Positions 26,666 to 34,592 of a stretch of 64,000 bases of DNA are shown here, one piece after another. Position numbers and translations under genes: made by a program. Below the pieces are notes generated by a model that worked only from the letters and a program-made list of their open reading frames with translations, did not search any database and had not been told where the DNA came from. The stretch comes from Terrimonas sp937888905 (lineage in GTDB: Bacteria; Bacteroidota; Bacteroidia; Chitinophagales; Chitinophagaceae), in NCBI GenBank assembly GCA_937888905.1, contig CALATA010000011.1, forward strand, positions 1-64,000, read 5' to 3'. Each line of letters begins with the position of its first letter. The stretch's first letter is position 1.

Positions 26666-27058
26666 TTAGTTCTTCACCCATTCGTTGGCGTGAGAACCGT
26701 TGCCTGCTGACATTTCACGGGCACTGATGGTGAATGTCTCTGTGATGGGATTAGCACCACCCGCGTCATAATTTTCGCGGTACTCGATCAGGTATCCTTC
26801 CGTGAACTTCAGCTCCTTCATGGTAGCTTCAGAATCTCTTTTGTAGAATACGATCGATCCGTCCTTTCTTTCGAAGTTGTTACACATCCACTCGAAGAAC
26901 TTTGTATCACCGGTAGACTCTACGGTCAGGGTGATCTTACCGCCTCTTGTGATAGAAGAAGGACGACCTGTTGCGTCGGTTTCCTGTTTCATTGCATAGT
27001 GACAGTTAAGCACGTTTACTTCGGCTCCCGCCACTTTCAGTTTTGCTTTGAATGACAT
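26666..27058 (-). CDS. tssD: Type VI secretion tube protein TssD (Hcp), copy 1
   Basis: 130 residues starting MSFKAKLKVAGAEVNVLNCH with the same core as copy 2 (TDATGRPSS, GGKITLTVESTGDTKFFEWM, GSIVFYKRD, TITFTISAREM-like strand, ANEWVKN end). It resembles the standard Bacteroidota structural Hcp more than copy 2 does. It follows tssC after a gap filled with heptamer repeats. A ~100-nt gap separates it from copy 2. Confidence 0.95.
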   Translation of the reverse strand: MSFKAKLKVAGAEVNVLNCHYAMKQETDATGRPSSITRGGKITLTVESTGDTKFFEWMCNNFERKDGSIVFYKRDSEATMKELKFTEGYLIEYRENYDAGGANPITETFTISAREMSAGNGSHANEWVKN

Positions 27059-27131
27059 AAATGTGAGATTTAAGGTTAAAAAATAAATGGTATAAAGACC
27101 AATAAAAAATAAAAACATGGTTGTGAAGCGG

Positions 27132-27228
27132 GTGAATAGTGAATAGTGAATAGTGAATAGTCAATACTTCTGTATTCACTTACTACTTACTACTTACTAC
27201 TTACTACTTACTACTTACTACTTACTAC
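27132..27228. repeat. Two heptamer tandem arrays between tssC and hcp
   Basis: GTGAATA is repeated four times from 27132 (followed by GTCAATA), and TTACTAC is repeated seven times without error at 27180-27228. The segment between can fold because GTGAATA is complementary to TATTCAC at 27173-27179. Perfect copy identity means the array length could change by slippage. Confidence 0.85.
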
Positions 27229-27247
27229 CCGCCTGTGATCGCCGGCT

Positions 27248-28573
27248 TTACGCAAACGCTGCTTCCTGTTGATATCTTGATGTCCAATCCGTTTTTTCCT
27301 GACTTTCTTTCTCTTTATGTCCTTCCAGTTTGAGCAAAAATGTTTTGGCAGGAAAATAAGGTGTTAGATGAATATCCAGGTACACCCTGTCCTTTCTTGC
27401 CGGATCCTGTTCAAATCTTCTGATCGAAAAATTCTCAATGAGCTTGCCTGCTCCCGTTACGTTATCCAGGAAACGTACGATCTCGGCATTCAGTTCCTTT
27501 CTGGTGCGTGAGTTAAAGTTTTCGAAGGACTTACGATTTAAATAATCCATCAATACTTTAATCACATAATCAAATACACGCACCACTGAGTAGGTTTGCA
27601 GTCCAAGGTTTTCTCCTGTAAACAAGGTACGCGCCGAGAATGCAATGATCTGGTTCTGTTCTTTTACCATCGGTATCAATCCCAGCTTTTCCAGTCCGGC
27701 TACTTCTTCTTTCCGCAAGGGAAACCTCACGCCCCGTGCGTCATGAATGATGCCAAAACGCCGGCCGGCTACTACCTGCGACATTACCGTTTTGTAAAGC
27801 CTTCCGGCCAGTGCCGCCGAAGGTGGTATATATAAATGTTCTTCTTCTCCATATATAGTATATCGCCCGCGGCCTACCAGCCAGTTGCAGGTCATGATCA
27901 CATTCGACCGGAACACATCCGGACCTGTCAGCCCGGCTTCGTCAAACAATTCCATCACGTCATCCGGCTTATCCAGGTTGGCAAAATCTGTGATCAGCAT
28001 TACCTTGCTGGCATGTGCCACTTTCGCCCAGCGATCAACAGCCGCCGTACTTCCGAGGTATCCGGGTATCACCAGCATGCTGTAATTATCACTCAGATCG
28101 AGACGGTCATATTTATCAATGAACTCTTTGCTTACGGCCTGTAAAAACGAAACATTGTCTGCATCACTTAGCTGCTCCAGCGAAGCATTCATAAAAACTG
28201 CATGTGTAACTTCCTGTTCACCGGCATTTTCAAAAAACATGGCCGCACTGCGGTAGCCTGTTTCAATTGGCCTCACCGCTTCAAGCAATTGTTTGCGGGC
28301 CAGTATCAGTGCCTGTTCTGTAGCATAAAGCTCTTCGTGGCAATAGCCGATCAGTTGTTCTACAGTGCCTTTCTCCTGCAGCAATGCCGTCCATAATTGT
28401 ATAGCTGATTGTTGTTCCAGTGCGGCAGCGCTATCCTTTTCTTCAGATACGCAAGACAGTTCACCTGTTACCGGATCTTCCGTTAAAAAGATACTCACAT
28501 CATTGAAGAGTGTCTGCAGCAGTGACTGCAGTTGATCGCCGATGGTGTCAGTATAGGTTGCTGTTGATTGCAT
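27248..28573 (-). CDS. tssC: Type VI secretion contractile sheath large subunit TssC (DUF5458 type)
   Basis: A 441-residue protein of the divergent Bacteroidota TssC family. Visible landmarks are the strand LDLSDNYSMLVIPGYLGSTA, KVMLITDFANLDKPDD, the core VAGRRFGIIHDARGVRFPLR, and the C-terminal handshake region with FNSRTRKELNAEIVRFLD and VYLDIHLTPYFPAKTFLLKL. With TssB it forms the sheath whose contraction drives the Hcp tube outward. The spacing to tssB is 15 nt, the usual tssBC pair. Confidence 0.93.
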   Translation of the reverse strand: MQSTATYTDTIGDQLQSLLQTLFNDVSIFLTEDPVTGELSCVSEEKDSAAALEQQSAIQLWTALLQEKGTVEQLIGYCHEELYATEQALILARKQLLEAVRPIETGYRSAAMFFENAGEQEVTHAVFMNASLEQLSDADNVSFLQAVSKEFIDKYDRLDLSDNYSMLVIPGYLGSTAAVDRWAKVAHASKVMLITDFANLDKPDDVMELFDEAGLTGPDVFRSNVIMTCNWLVGRGRYTIYGEEEHLYIPPSAALAGRLYKTVMSQVVAGRRFGIIHDARGVRFPLRKEEVAGLEKLGLIPMVKEQNQIIAFSARTLFTGENLGLQTYSVVRVFDYVIKVLMDYLNRKSFENFNSRTRKELNAEIVRFLDNVTGAGKLIENFSIRRFEQDPARKDRVYLDIHLTPYFPAKTFLLKLEGHKEKESQEKTDWTSRYQQEAAFA

Positions 28574-28588
28574 ATTAATATATAATGC

Positions 28589-29038
28589 TCAGCGTTTCAT
28601 TTTCTTAGACAACGATAACAGTTTCTCGCGGAGCGCTTCCCGCTGCTCCGGATCGTTGAGTACCTGTTGTAGTTGTGTATTGGAACGAAGCTGACGCACC
28701 ATTTTCTGTTGTTGCGTCCGTTTCCTTTCCAATGCACTTATATAATTACTCTGACCTTCCATTGCCCGTATTGCAAAATCATCGATCGAATGAAACCGGA
28801 ATGATTCAGCGAAAGTCTTTCCTGCCGCATTGCGGAAGGGAACCTTTACAATGGGTTTATAATATTCAAACAACTGAGAAAGGGAGCGCACCTCCTGTGC
28901 GAGCTCCGGTTTGGTGGGATTTACATCGGTAAACTTACCGGTAAATAAAACGCGGTTAAAAGGGATCTCCACAACTTTTTCATACGGTGATTCGAAGAAA
29001 TCATGGCCGTCGATTCCATATGATTCAAGCTGTGGCAT
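28589..29038 (-). CDS. tssB: Type VI secretion contractile sheath small subunit TssB
   Basis: 149 residues starting MPQLESYGIDGHDFFESPYE. The family pattern NRVLFTGKFTDVNPTKPELA is followed by FRFHSIDDFA and a C-terminal coiled region (LERKRTQQQKMVRQLRSN) ending in a basic tail. It interlocks with TssC to build the sheath. It is the first gene of the tssBC-hcp-vgrG-rhs run, with a possible promoter 39-68 nt upstream. Confidence 0.92.
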   Translation of the reverse strand: MPQLESYGIDGHDFFESPYEKVVEIPFNRVLFTGKFTDVNPTKPELAQEVRSLSQLFEYYKPIVKVPFRNAAGKTFAESFRFHSIDDFAIRAMEGQSNYISALERKRTQQQKMVRQLRSNTQLQQVLNDPEQREALREKLLSLSKKMKR

Positions 29039-29076
29039 GCTCTTTAGCGTTGGTTTTAAAGAGTAGCTTGTGTATA

Positions 29077-29106
29077 CAAGATAAACGAACTAGCTATAGC
29101 AACAAA
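29077..29106 (-). promoter_or_regulatory. Possible promoter of the tssB operon
   Basis: On the minus strand a TTTG (29103-29106) is followed after 19 nt by TATCTTG (29077-29083), one base short of TAnnTTTG. The leader to the tssB ATG would be about 30 nt. The same TATCTTG with a 20-nt spacer occurs upstream of the gene at 48754. Confidence 0.35.
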
Positions 29107-29245
29107 AAATTTCTGTTGACGGAAACTCGTCGTTCATATATAGTCAAGCTTCTGAATATGAATGAGGTTTAACTCGCCAATTGCCAAACAGGAATTATGC
29201 CACAAACAATAATTGAGGGTTTTTTCCGATAATAATCAAAATGTT

Positions 29246-30295
29246 CTAAAACACTTTCTCAAGCAGGTTCTCGCGTTTTTTGAGATTTACGACAAGCGCC
29301 ACGATGCAGTTGGAACGCTCGTTTTTCACCAGTTGTACATTTAACCGCTTGATCTTCTTGGAGCTTTTCAATGATGCGATCTTGTTACATAATTCGGTGA
29401 AAGTGACTTCGGAACCGTTGAGACTCACTTGTATATTGAGGTTGTCGCAGAGGTATTTGGCAAAACTTTCGGCGTTCTTGTAGCCATTCGCTACCGCTTT
29501 CAATTCCGTTTCAAATTGTTCGCGTGAGATATCCGGGGCGCGCACGATCTGGGGCGGCGCTGCGGGTTGCGAAGTAGTGGGCAACTGTTCATTCAACGGA
29601 CTGGTACTGGGTTTGGCAGGAACGATGATCACACCTCCTCCACCCGATGGCTTGGGTGCCTGTTTGGGTAATGGATCCGGCGCGGGTGTGTTCACTACAA
29701 TCTTGCAGATAGCGGTCTGTCGCGGATCGTTATTTACGATCAGCGAAACGGTTTTCAATCCGGGGGAAGTATATACATAAGAGGCTGACCGGCTGGTGGC
29801 ATCGATGGTGGCCGTTTCACCAAAGCGCCATTCCCACTGACCTGCACCAACAGTGCTGTCGGAAAACACAACAGGCTTGCCGACTTCAGCAGATTGGGGA
29901 CACAAGATTTTCGGTGTCAGCAGAGGGTCTTTCACCACGGGAGCCGGCGATATCAGCACCGTTCTGTATTCGGTACAACCGCCGTCAACGGTTACTGTCA
30001 CCGTGTATTCGCCGGGCACATCATAGGCATGCGCTACCGAACCGACTGTTGTTTCATTACTTTGGTCGTCACCGAAATTCCAACGCCAGCGGGAGAAATT
30101 CTTACTGGTCGTTTCAAAACGAACCACTTCGCCTGCGTGATAATGCAACGCATAACTGTTGATGGTAAAATCGCCGCAAGGCTTGTGCGTCTTGAATTTA
30201 TATGCCATAACAAAAAAGGATACGACGGCCACGGCGATCATCGACAACACAACTTTTTCGTCGAGGTAGGATCCTGTTAATTTTCTTTTAGGCAT
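29246..30295 (-). CDS. PKD-domain inner-membrane protein, TssP-like T6SS component
   Basis: 349 residues: a cytoplasmic tail, one membrane helix (VVLSMIAVAVVSFFVMAYKF) and a periplasmic part with two PKD domains (FSRWRWNFGDDQSNET to YTVTVTVDGGC, then GAGQWEWRFGETATID). A Pro-rich linker (~205-250) and a C-terminal ~90-residue alpha/beta domain (ISREQFETELKAVANGYKNA) come next. In the Bacteroidota type VI system the TssJLM membrane complex is replaced by TssN, TssO, TssP, TssQ and TssR. This one-helix PKD protein next to TssO fits TssP. The naming is from topology and position, so it is less certain than tssB/tssC. Confidence 0.65.
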   Translation of the reverse strand: MPKRKLTGSYLDEKVVLSMIAVAVVSFFVMAYKFKTHKPCGDFTINSYALHYHAGEVVRFETTSKNFSRWRWNFGDDQSNETTVGSVAHAYDVPGEYTVTVTVDGGCTEYRTVLISPAPVVKDPLLTPKILCPQSAEVGKPVVFSDSTVGAGQWEWRFGETATIDATSRSASYVYTSPGLKTVSLIVNNDPRQTAICKIVVNTPAPDPLPKQAPKPSGGGGVIIVPAKPSTSPLNEQLPTTSQPAAPPQIVRAPDISREQFETELKAVANGYKNAESFAKYLCDNLNIQVSLNGSEVTFTELCNKIASLKSSKKIKRLNVQLVKNERSNCIVALVVNLKKRENLLEKVF

Positions 30296-30396
30296 AAAAT
30301 CAGATTTAACAGCAATTCGTAAATTTGGTATGTTATTGGTTTCGGGAAACCCGCTACGGTTTTATAATGAACGTGGTAACTATCAAACAACCTCTC

Positions 30397-31032
30397 ATGC
30401 GAACCATTACTCTTATCGTTCTCAGCCTCGTGGCCTTCACTCAATTTTCCTGCCATTCATCGCGCAAAGCGCAGAAGGATTACAGTACCATTATCATCAA
30501 AACAGAAGACACGCTTTATGCGGCGGTACCGGAACCCAAGGCGGTGTTGTCTGCCGAGGACCAGGCCATTCAGGCGAAGTATTCGGGTTATCTCAAAACA
30601 CCACCGGACAGTGCACTCAATCTCAAACTCTACCGCTTTATCGACTATTGGCTGCATACGCCGTATCTCTGGGGCGGCACTACCAAAAAAGGCATCGACT
30701 GTTCCGCTTTCATCCAGCGCCTTCTCTCTGATGTATATGCCATCGAAATTCCACGCACCTCGGTTCAACAATTTTTCACCGATAATATAGAACCCTTCGG
30801 CAGCCGTCACTATTTAGCGGAAGGCGATCTCGTTTTCTTCCGCACCATGAAAGGCAAAGTGATTTCACATGTCGGACTTTATCTCGGCAACCGGCGGTTC
30901 GTCAATTCTTCCTCCACTTATGGTGTAAGCATTGCCAATTTGGATGAACCTTACTGGAAGTCTAAATATGTGGCGGCGGGAAGAGTAAAACTCAAAACGC
31001 CTCCCAACCATGCTACCGCTAAAAATCCGTAG
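30397..31032 (+). CDS. NlpC/P60 (C40) peptidoglycan hydrolase lipoprotein
   Basis: 211 residues with a lipoprotein signal (MRTITLIVLSLVAFTQFSC, Cys19) and an NlpC/P60 domain: GTTKKGIDCSAFIQ (Cys102), AEGDLVFFR, and ISHVGLYLGN (His158). Enzymes of this family cut peptide stems in the cell wall. It is the only plus-strand gene within the type VI cluster, and its stop overlaps the 3' end of tssO by 14 nt. A role in opening the wall for the secretion apparatus would fit the location, but it could equally be an ordinary housekeeping hydrolase. The start at 30397 is chosen for the signal peptide; ATG 30367 is an alternative. Confidence 0.88.
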   Translation: MRTITLIVLSLVAFTQFSCHSSRKAQKDYSTIIIKTEDTLYAAVPEPKAVLSAEDQAIQAKYSGYLKTPPDSALNLKLYRFIDYWLHTPYLWGGTTKKGIDCSAFIQRLLSDVYAIEIPRTSVQQFFTDNIEPFGSRHYLAEGDLVFFRTMKGKVISHVGLYLGNRRFVNSSSTYGVSIANLDEPYWKSKYVAAGRVKLKTPPNHATAKNP

Positions 31033-31543
31033 CGGCGTTATTCGCTCTGCGGCACATATCCAGGTCTCTTAATGCATTCTGCAGGTCACGCTGCGTTTCG
31101 GCATACTTCGTTTTGTACTCGTTCAGCTCCTGCGGCACGTTGCCCATCGACACGGTTTGATTCACCGCCTCCTGGTAACGGAGAAATACATCGATCACAT
31201 CTTTATTCAACCGGGCATACATACTGCTGTCTTTGTATTGAAGATCGGACAGCTCGCGTATTTTAGCCGCGATCTGCTGGTTGAGGTACACCAGGTTGGT
31301 GCCGGGCTTCTTCAACGAATCGATCATCACTTTGGCATCGTCCATGTTCTTGACAAATTTTTCCTGAGCCTGCGCCTGCGTACGATAGCGGCCTACTTCT
31401 TCGCGAAGCATTTCATTATCCTTATGCGGAATGCGTGTGTCGAAATATACCGCGCCGACAATCATCAGCACAGCCAGTAAAAAGAAGGCGAGGAATTTCC
31501 AGAAGGCGTGATTTCTTTCTCGTGCATTCAGTACTTGAGCCAT
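31019..31543 (-). CDS. tssO: Type VI secretion membrane protein TssO
   Basis: A 174-residue protein with a short basic N-terminus, one membrane helix (FLAFFLLAVLMIVGAVYF), and a periplasmic coiled-coil (EMLREEVGRYRTQAQAQEK, LNEYKTKYAETQRDLQNALR). This topology and the ARERNHAFWKF start are those of TssO, a Bacteroidota-specific part of the trans-envelope complex. It follows tssK by 26 nt. Confidence 0.82.
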   Translation of the reverse strand: MAQVLNARERNHAFWKFLAFFLLAVLMIVGAVYFDTRIPHKDNEMLREEVGRYRTQAQAQEKFVKNMDDAKVMIDSLKKPGTNLVYLNQQIAAKIRELSDLQYKDSSMYARLNKDVIDVFLRYQEAVNQTVSMGNVPQELNEYKTKYAETQRDLQNALRDLDMCRRANNAATDF

Positions 31544-31569
31544 TGGTTCGTTGTTTAGGTTAAACAGAT

Positions 31570-32742
31570 TTACTCAGCCAGGAAACTGTTGCGTCTTTTT
31601 TCCTGGAAATCGGCGTCAGGCAGAATGGCCTGCTCTTTAACGAAGATGCCGGTTTCGCGTTTCTTACCGATATAATCAAGACCTGCCAGGCTGGAGAATA
31701 CGAGCGACATGGTACGCGTAAAGTCTTCGAGCCGGTCGATCGAGGTTTTGATATCGAGGTGATGATAATTATTGTTACACAGTTCGGTGATACTGCTTTC
31801 CACTTCTCCCTGCGACACACCACACCATTCGGTGAGGTAGTTGATGAGTTCCTCCTTGATCGTTCCCAGGAAAATGTCCAATGAATTCTTGATCAGTCTG
31901 GCCAAACCGCTTACACTGCCGATGAGGTGAACCGGCGGCTGATGCAGAAAGGCGGGACGCAGGGATGGTGTTTGGGCTGCGAGATATACCAGTACATTTT
32001 CACAAATTTTCTGTACGGAAATGGCCAGGTCGTTGTCTTGTTTTTTTTGCAGGATCTTTTGAACGATCTGCAAGGACCAACGTTCCATTTTTCCTAAAAA
32101 CAATTCCGTGGCAGCGTGTACTTCCAGCAGGCTCTGGTGTGCGTTAACGGCGGCCACCGGCGGAATGTATTCTTCGTCAAGACTCACGCGTTGTTCTTCC
32201 ACGATCAAACGTCCTACAGGCACCTGGTATCCGCCGAGGCTGTGCGGATTGGTTTCATCCACCGGCATCAGGTGCAGGGAATATTGGGAAATGACATGCG
32301 GCAGCCGCGGAGGCGTTTCGCGTGTAGCCTGTCCTACCGCCACACGCGCATAGGGATCAACGGCCAATACGATATAATAAAATATCTTCTGGCCGCCGGA
32401 AGCCTCGAGTCTTGTTTTCAGTCCCGGAATTTCGGCCTGCAGTTCTACGGAGGAAAGCGCGGTGTCCTGTTGCAGCACGATCACATGTCCGCCACGGGTA
32501 ACCATGCGGCAATCCATTACGCGCAACGTAACGTTATGCTGGTTATCGGCATTGAGCCAGAGTTTGATGCCCTCCGACAAGGCAGGCAAGGGAAGCAAAC
32601 CATAATTATGGTCGTTCAGGAGGATCGTATTACCCTGAGCTTCGCGGTAGACCGCAGCCTGCTGATCACCGATAAAATGCGTCTTGTTGATCTTCATGCC
32701 GTCAACCCAGTTGACGTAGAGAAATTCCTTCGGATCGGTCAT
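31570..32742 (-). CDS. tssK: Type VI secretion baseplate subunit TssK
   Basis: 390 residues. The N-terminal shell domain has VNWVDGMKINKTHFIGDQ and an LLPLP strand; a helical neck follows. The C-terminal part carries ICENVLVYLAAQTPSLRPAF and the helices ending near LAGLDYIGKKRETG. TssK links the baseplate wedges to the membrane complex. The Bacteroidota form recognises TssN/O-type partners instead of TssL/M. It lies between tssN and tssO. Confidence 0.88.
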   Translation of the reverse strand: MTDPKEFLYVNWVDGMKINKTHFIGDQQAAVYREAQGNTILLNDHNYGLLPLPALSEGIKLWLNADNQHNVTLRVMDCRMVTRGGHVIVLQQDTALSSVELQAEIPGLKTRLEASGGQKIFYYIVLAVDPYARVAVGQATRETPPRLPHVISQYSLHLMPVDETNPHSLGGYQVPVGRLIVEEQRVSLDEEYIPPVAAVNAHQSLLEVHAATELFLGKMERWSLQIVQKILQKKQDNDLAISVQKICENVLVYLAAQTPSLRPAFLHQPPVHLIGSVSGLARLIKNSLDIFLGTIKEELINYLTEWCGVSQGEVESSITELCNNNYHHLDIKTSIDRLEDFTRTMSLVFSSLAGLDYIGKKRETGIFVKEQAILPDADFQEKRRNSFLAE

Positions 32743-32759
32743 GTGTCTTGATTTTCGGT

Positions 32760-33632
32760 TTATGATATGCGACTACAGATGATGATATCGTTTTCTTTTA
32801 TCTTATTGACAAAAATGGTCCGGTCTGCATCGATGTATCTTGTGATGAGATGATACCATTTGGGTTTTTTATAAAAAATCCATCCCGATGGCGCGCCGCT
32901 TTCACTCACATAACGGATAGTGTCGTTGGCGTGACGGTCGTTGTAGTCATTGATGAAATAATAGAACAACTGACCAAACTCCATGTCCACCGGTGCTTTC
33001 GCGCGGAAATTGGTAAAATATTTATCGGTAGGTTTTTTCTGAAATTCAAAACTGATCACCAGCAGGTTCCGGAGTTTGCCCAGGTCGGGTTCTGCCACCG
33101 ATTCATGTACCGGATAATGCCACTGGCGCAAAATTTTCGGACGGATGTCGAGGGCTGTAAGATAGGTCTGGTAAACAATGCGCGGCAGGAGGAAACAAAG
33201 GCCGGCCGTAGCCATGGCGAATTCCAGTCCTTCCCTGTTTACCACGCGGAAGGTCATGATGAAGAAGATACAGCCCAGCAGGGTAATGGCCAGTGACAAC
33301 AGCATCTCGGCCCAGAATGAATCTGCATCCACCCATTTCAGAAAGCGGCGCATACTCCATACGTTCACGATACCGAAAGCAAGAAACAATCCCTGCATCA
33401 GTATAAAATATTGCAGGTAACTATTGAACCAGGAGAGAGCCATTACAAAACCGGTAAGCCCGATAATGGCAGCGGCAACTACTACATATATCAGCGTGTT
33501 GCGTGCAAAAGGCTTGAATGCACCACGGATTTTGTTCACCACAAAACCCATAACCACAGCCAGGCTGATGAAGCCGATGCCCAGTATTGAAAACAAGCGT
33601 CCGATATCAGGTGTTAACCATTTTTCCATCAT
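32760..33632 (-). CDS. tssN: Type VI secretion multi-pass membrane protein TssN
   Basis: 290 residues with about five membrane helices in the first 170 (for example ILGIGFISLAVVMGFVV, LIYVVVAAAIIGLTGFVMAL, LLSLAITLLGCIFFIMTF). A soluble C-terminal domain follows (LRNLLVISFEFQKKPTDKYF, PSGWIFYKKPKWY) with a terminal VNKIKENDIIIC strand. This layout is that of TssN, the inner-membrane anchor found only in Bacteroidota type VI systems. Two adjacent ATG codons (33632, 33629) are possible starts. Confidence 0.85.
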   Translation of the reverse strand: MMEKWLTPDIGRLFSILGIGFISLAVVMGFVVNKIRGAFKPFARNTLIYVVVAAAIIGLTGFVMALSWFNSYLQYFILMQGLFLAFGIVNVWSMRRFLKWVDADSFWAEMLLSLAITLLGCIFFIMTFRVVNREGLEFAMATAGLCFLLPRIVYQTYLTALDIRPKILRQWHYPVHESVAEPDLGKLRNLLVISFEFQKKPTDKYFTNFRAKAPVDMEFGQLFYYFINDYNDRHANDTIRYVSESGAPSGWIFYKKPKWYHLITRYIDADRTIFVNKIKENDIIICSRIS

Positions 33633-33664
33633 TGTTGCGCTATTCTTAGGTGGTGGTAATGATT

Positions 33665-34588
33665 TTATAAAACAGATGAATATCCCAACACTATTTCACT
33701 TTCTTCATTCAATGTCATATCCGCTTCGCTGCGGTTGATCTCTACGGTAAATATAATATCGGCTTCCACGGGTGCAAAGAATCTGTTGAAAGTTTCCAGA
33801 ATCAATGCATGGCTGCCTCCTTCGGTATATTGTGTCACCCTGCTGTTGCGCAAAGGACCTATTACATATTCCAGCACCGGGTAATCTTCGCGGAACGTGG
33901 TGCCGCAAATCATATCACGGCCCAATTCCAGTCCTCCGAGTCCGGCGGGAACAGGTTCTTCTTCACTGTAGCGGCGTACGACCTTTACTTCTTCCAGCAG
34001 CAGGGAGCGCAGGCAATCCTGCATCAGTTCCCTATCGCCGGCAATTTTATGTGCGTAAGGGATCAGCACCAGTAAGGAAGCCACCGTAGCGGATGGCAAA
34101 CCATCCGGTATATTCCAGAAGGTACGGAAAAACTCCTGCAACGCACCTTCCTGCCAGCCACCCAACAAAGCGGCTTCATTTTTTTCCAGTTGTACCTGCT
34201 GGTAAAAGAACTCATTTTCAAAAGGACGAAAGAACTTGCGGATTTCTTTTTCGCGGATGGCTCCATTGCGTGAAGACTGCGCCATGTTCAATACTTCATC
34301 GCCGTTTTGTCCTGGTTGAAAAAACATCCCTTCGGGCAACATATCATAAAAGCCCGGGCGGGATAATTCGAGTTGCAGATAAGAGCGGTAAGGCTGCGAA
34401 CCTTCCAATGTTATATCCAGCAGGTCCGGAGCATATTCGCGCAGGAAAAAACCGCTGTTGGAAGCCAGCACATCACGGAGCCGCAAACCTTGCTGCAGGG
34501 CCTGTGCCACCAGGGTTTCGGTACGGATATCCGCCCGGCCATTGCGGCATTCCTCCATCCATTGTATCAATATTGCTTCGTTGTCCAT
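33665..34588 (-). CDS. tssG: Type VI secretion baseplate subunit TssG
   Basis: 307 residues starting MDNEAILIQWMEECRNGRAD. Together with TssF it makes the baseplate wedge. Although divergent, it has the expected mid-protein FFRTFWNIPDG and the C-terminal GLGGLELGRDMICGTTFRED, VLEYVIGPL and ILETFNRFFAPVEAD segments resembling the gp53/TssG ending. The start at 34588 leaves 4 nt after the tssF stop; a longer frame would overlap tssF. Confidence 0.82.
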   Translation of the reverse strand: MDNEAILIQWMEECRNGRADIRTETLVAQALQQGLRLRDVLASNSGFFLREYAPDLLDITLEGSQPYRSYLQLELSRPGFYDMLPEGMFFQPGQNGDEVLNMAQSSRNGAIREKEIRKFFRPFENEFFYQQVQLEKNEAALLGGWQEGALQEFFRTFWNIPDGLPSATVASLLVLIPYAHKIAGDRELMQDCLRSLLLEEVKVVRRYSEEEPVPAGLGGLELGRDMICGTTFREDYPVLEYVIGPLRNSRVTQYTEGGSHALILETFNRFFAPVEADIIFTVEINRSEADMTLNEESEIVLGYSSVL

Positions 34589-34592
34589 ATTG

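Noticed and set aside
27180..27228. CRISPR-like array
   Set aside because: The units are 7 bp without spacers; a simple tandem repeat.
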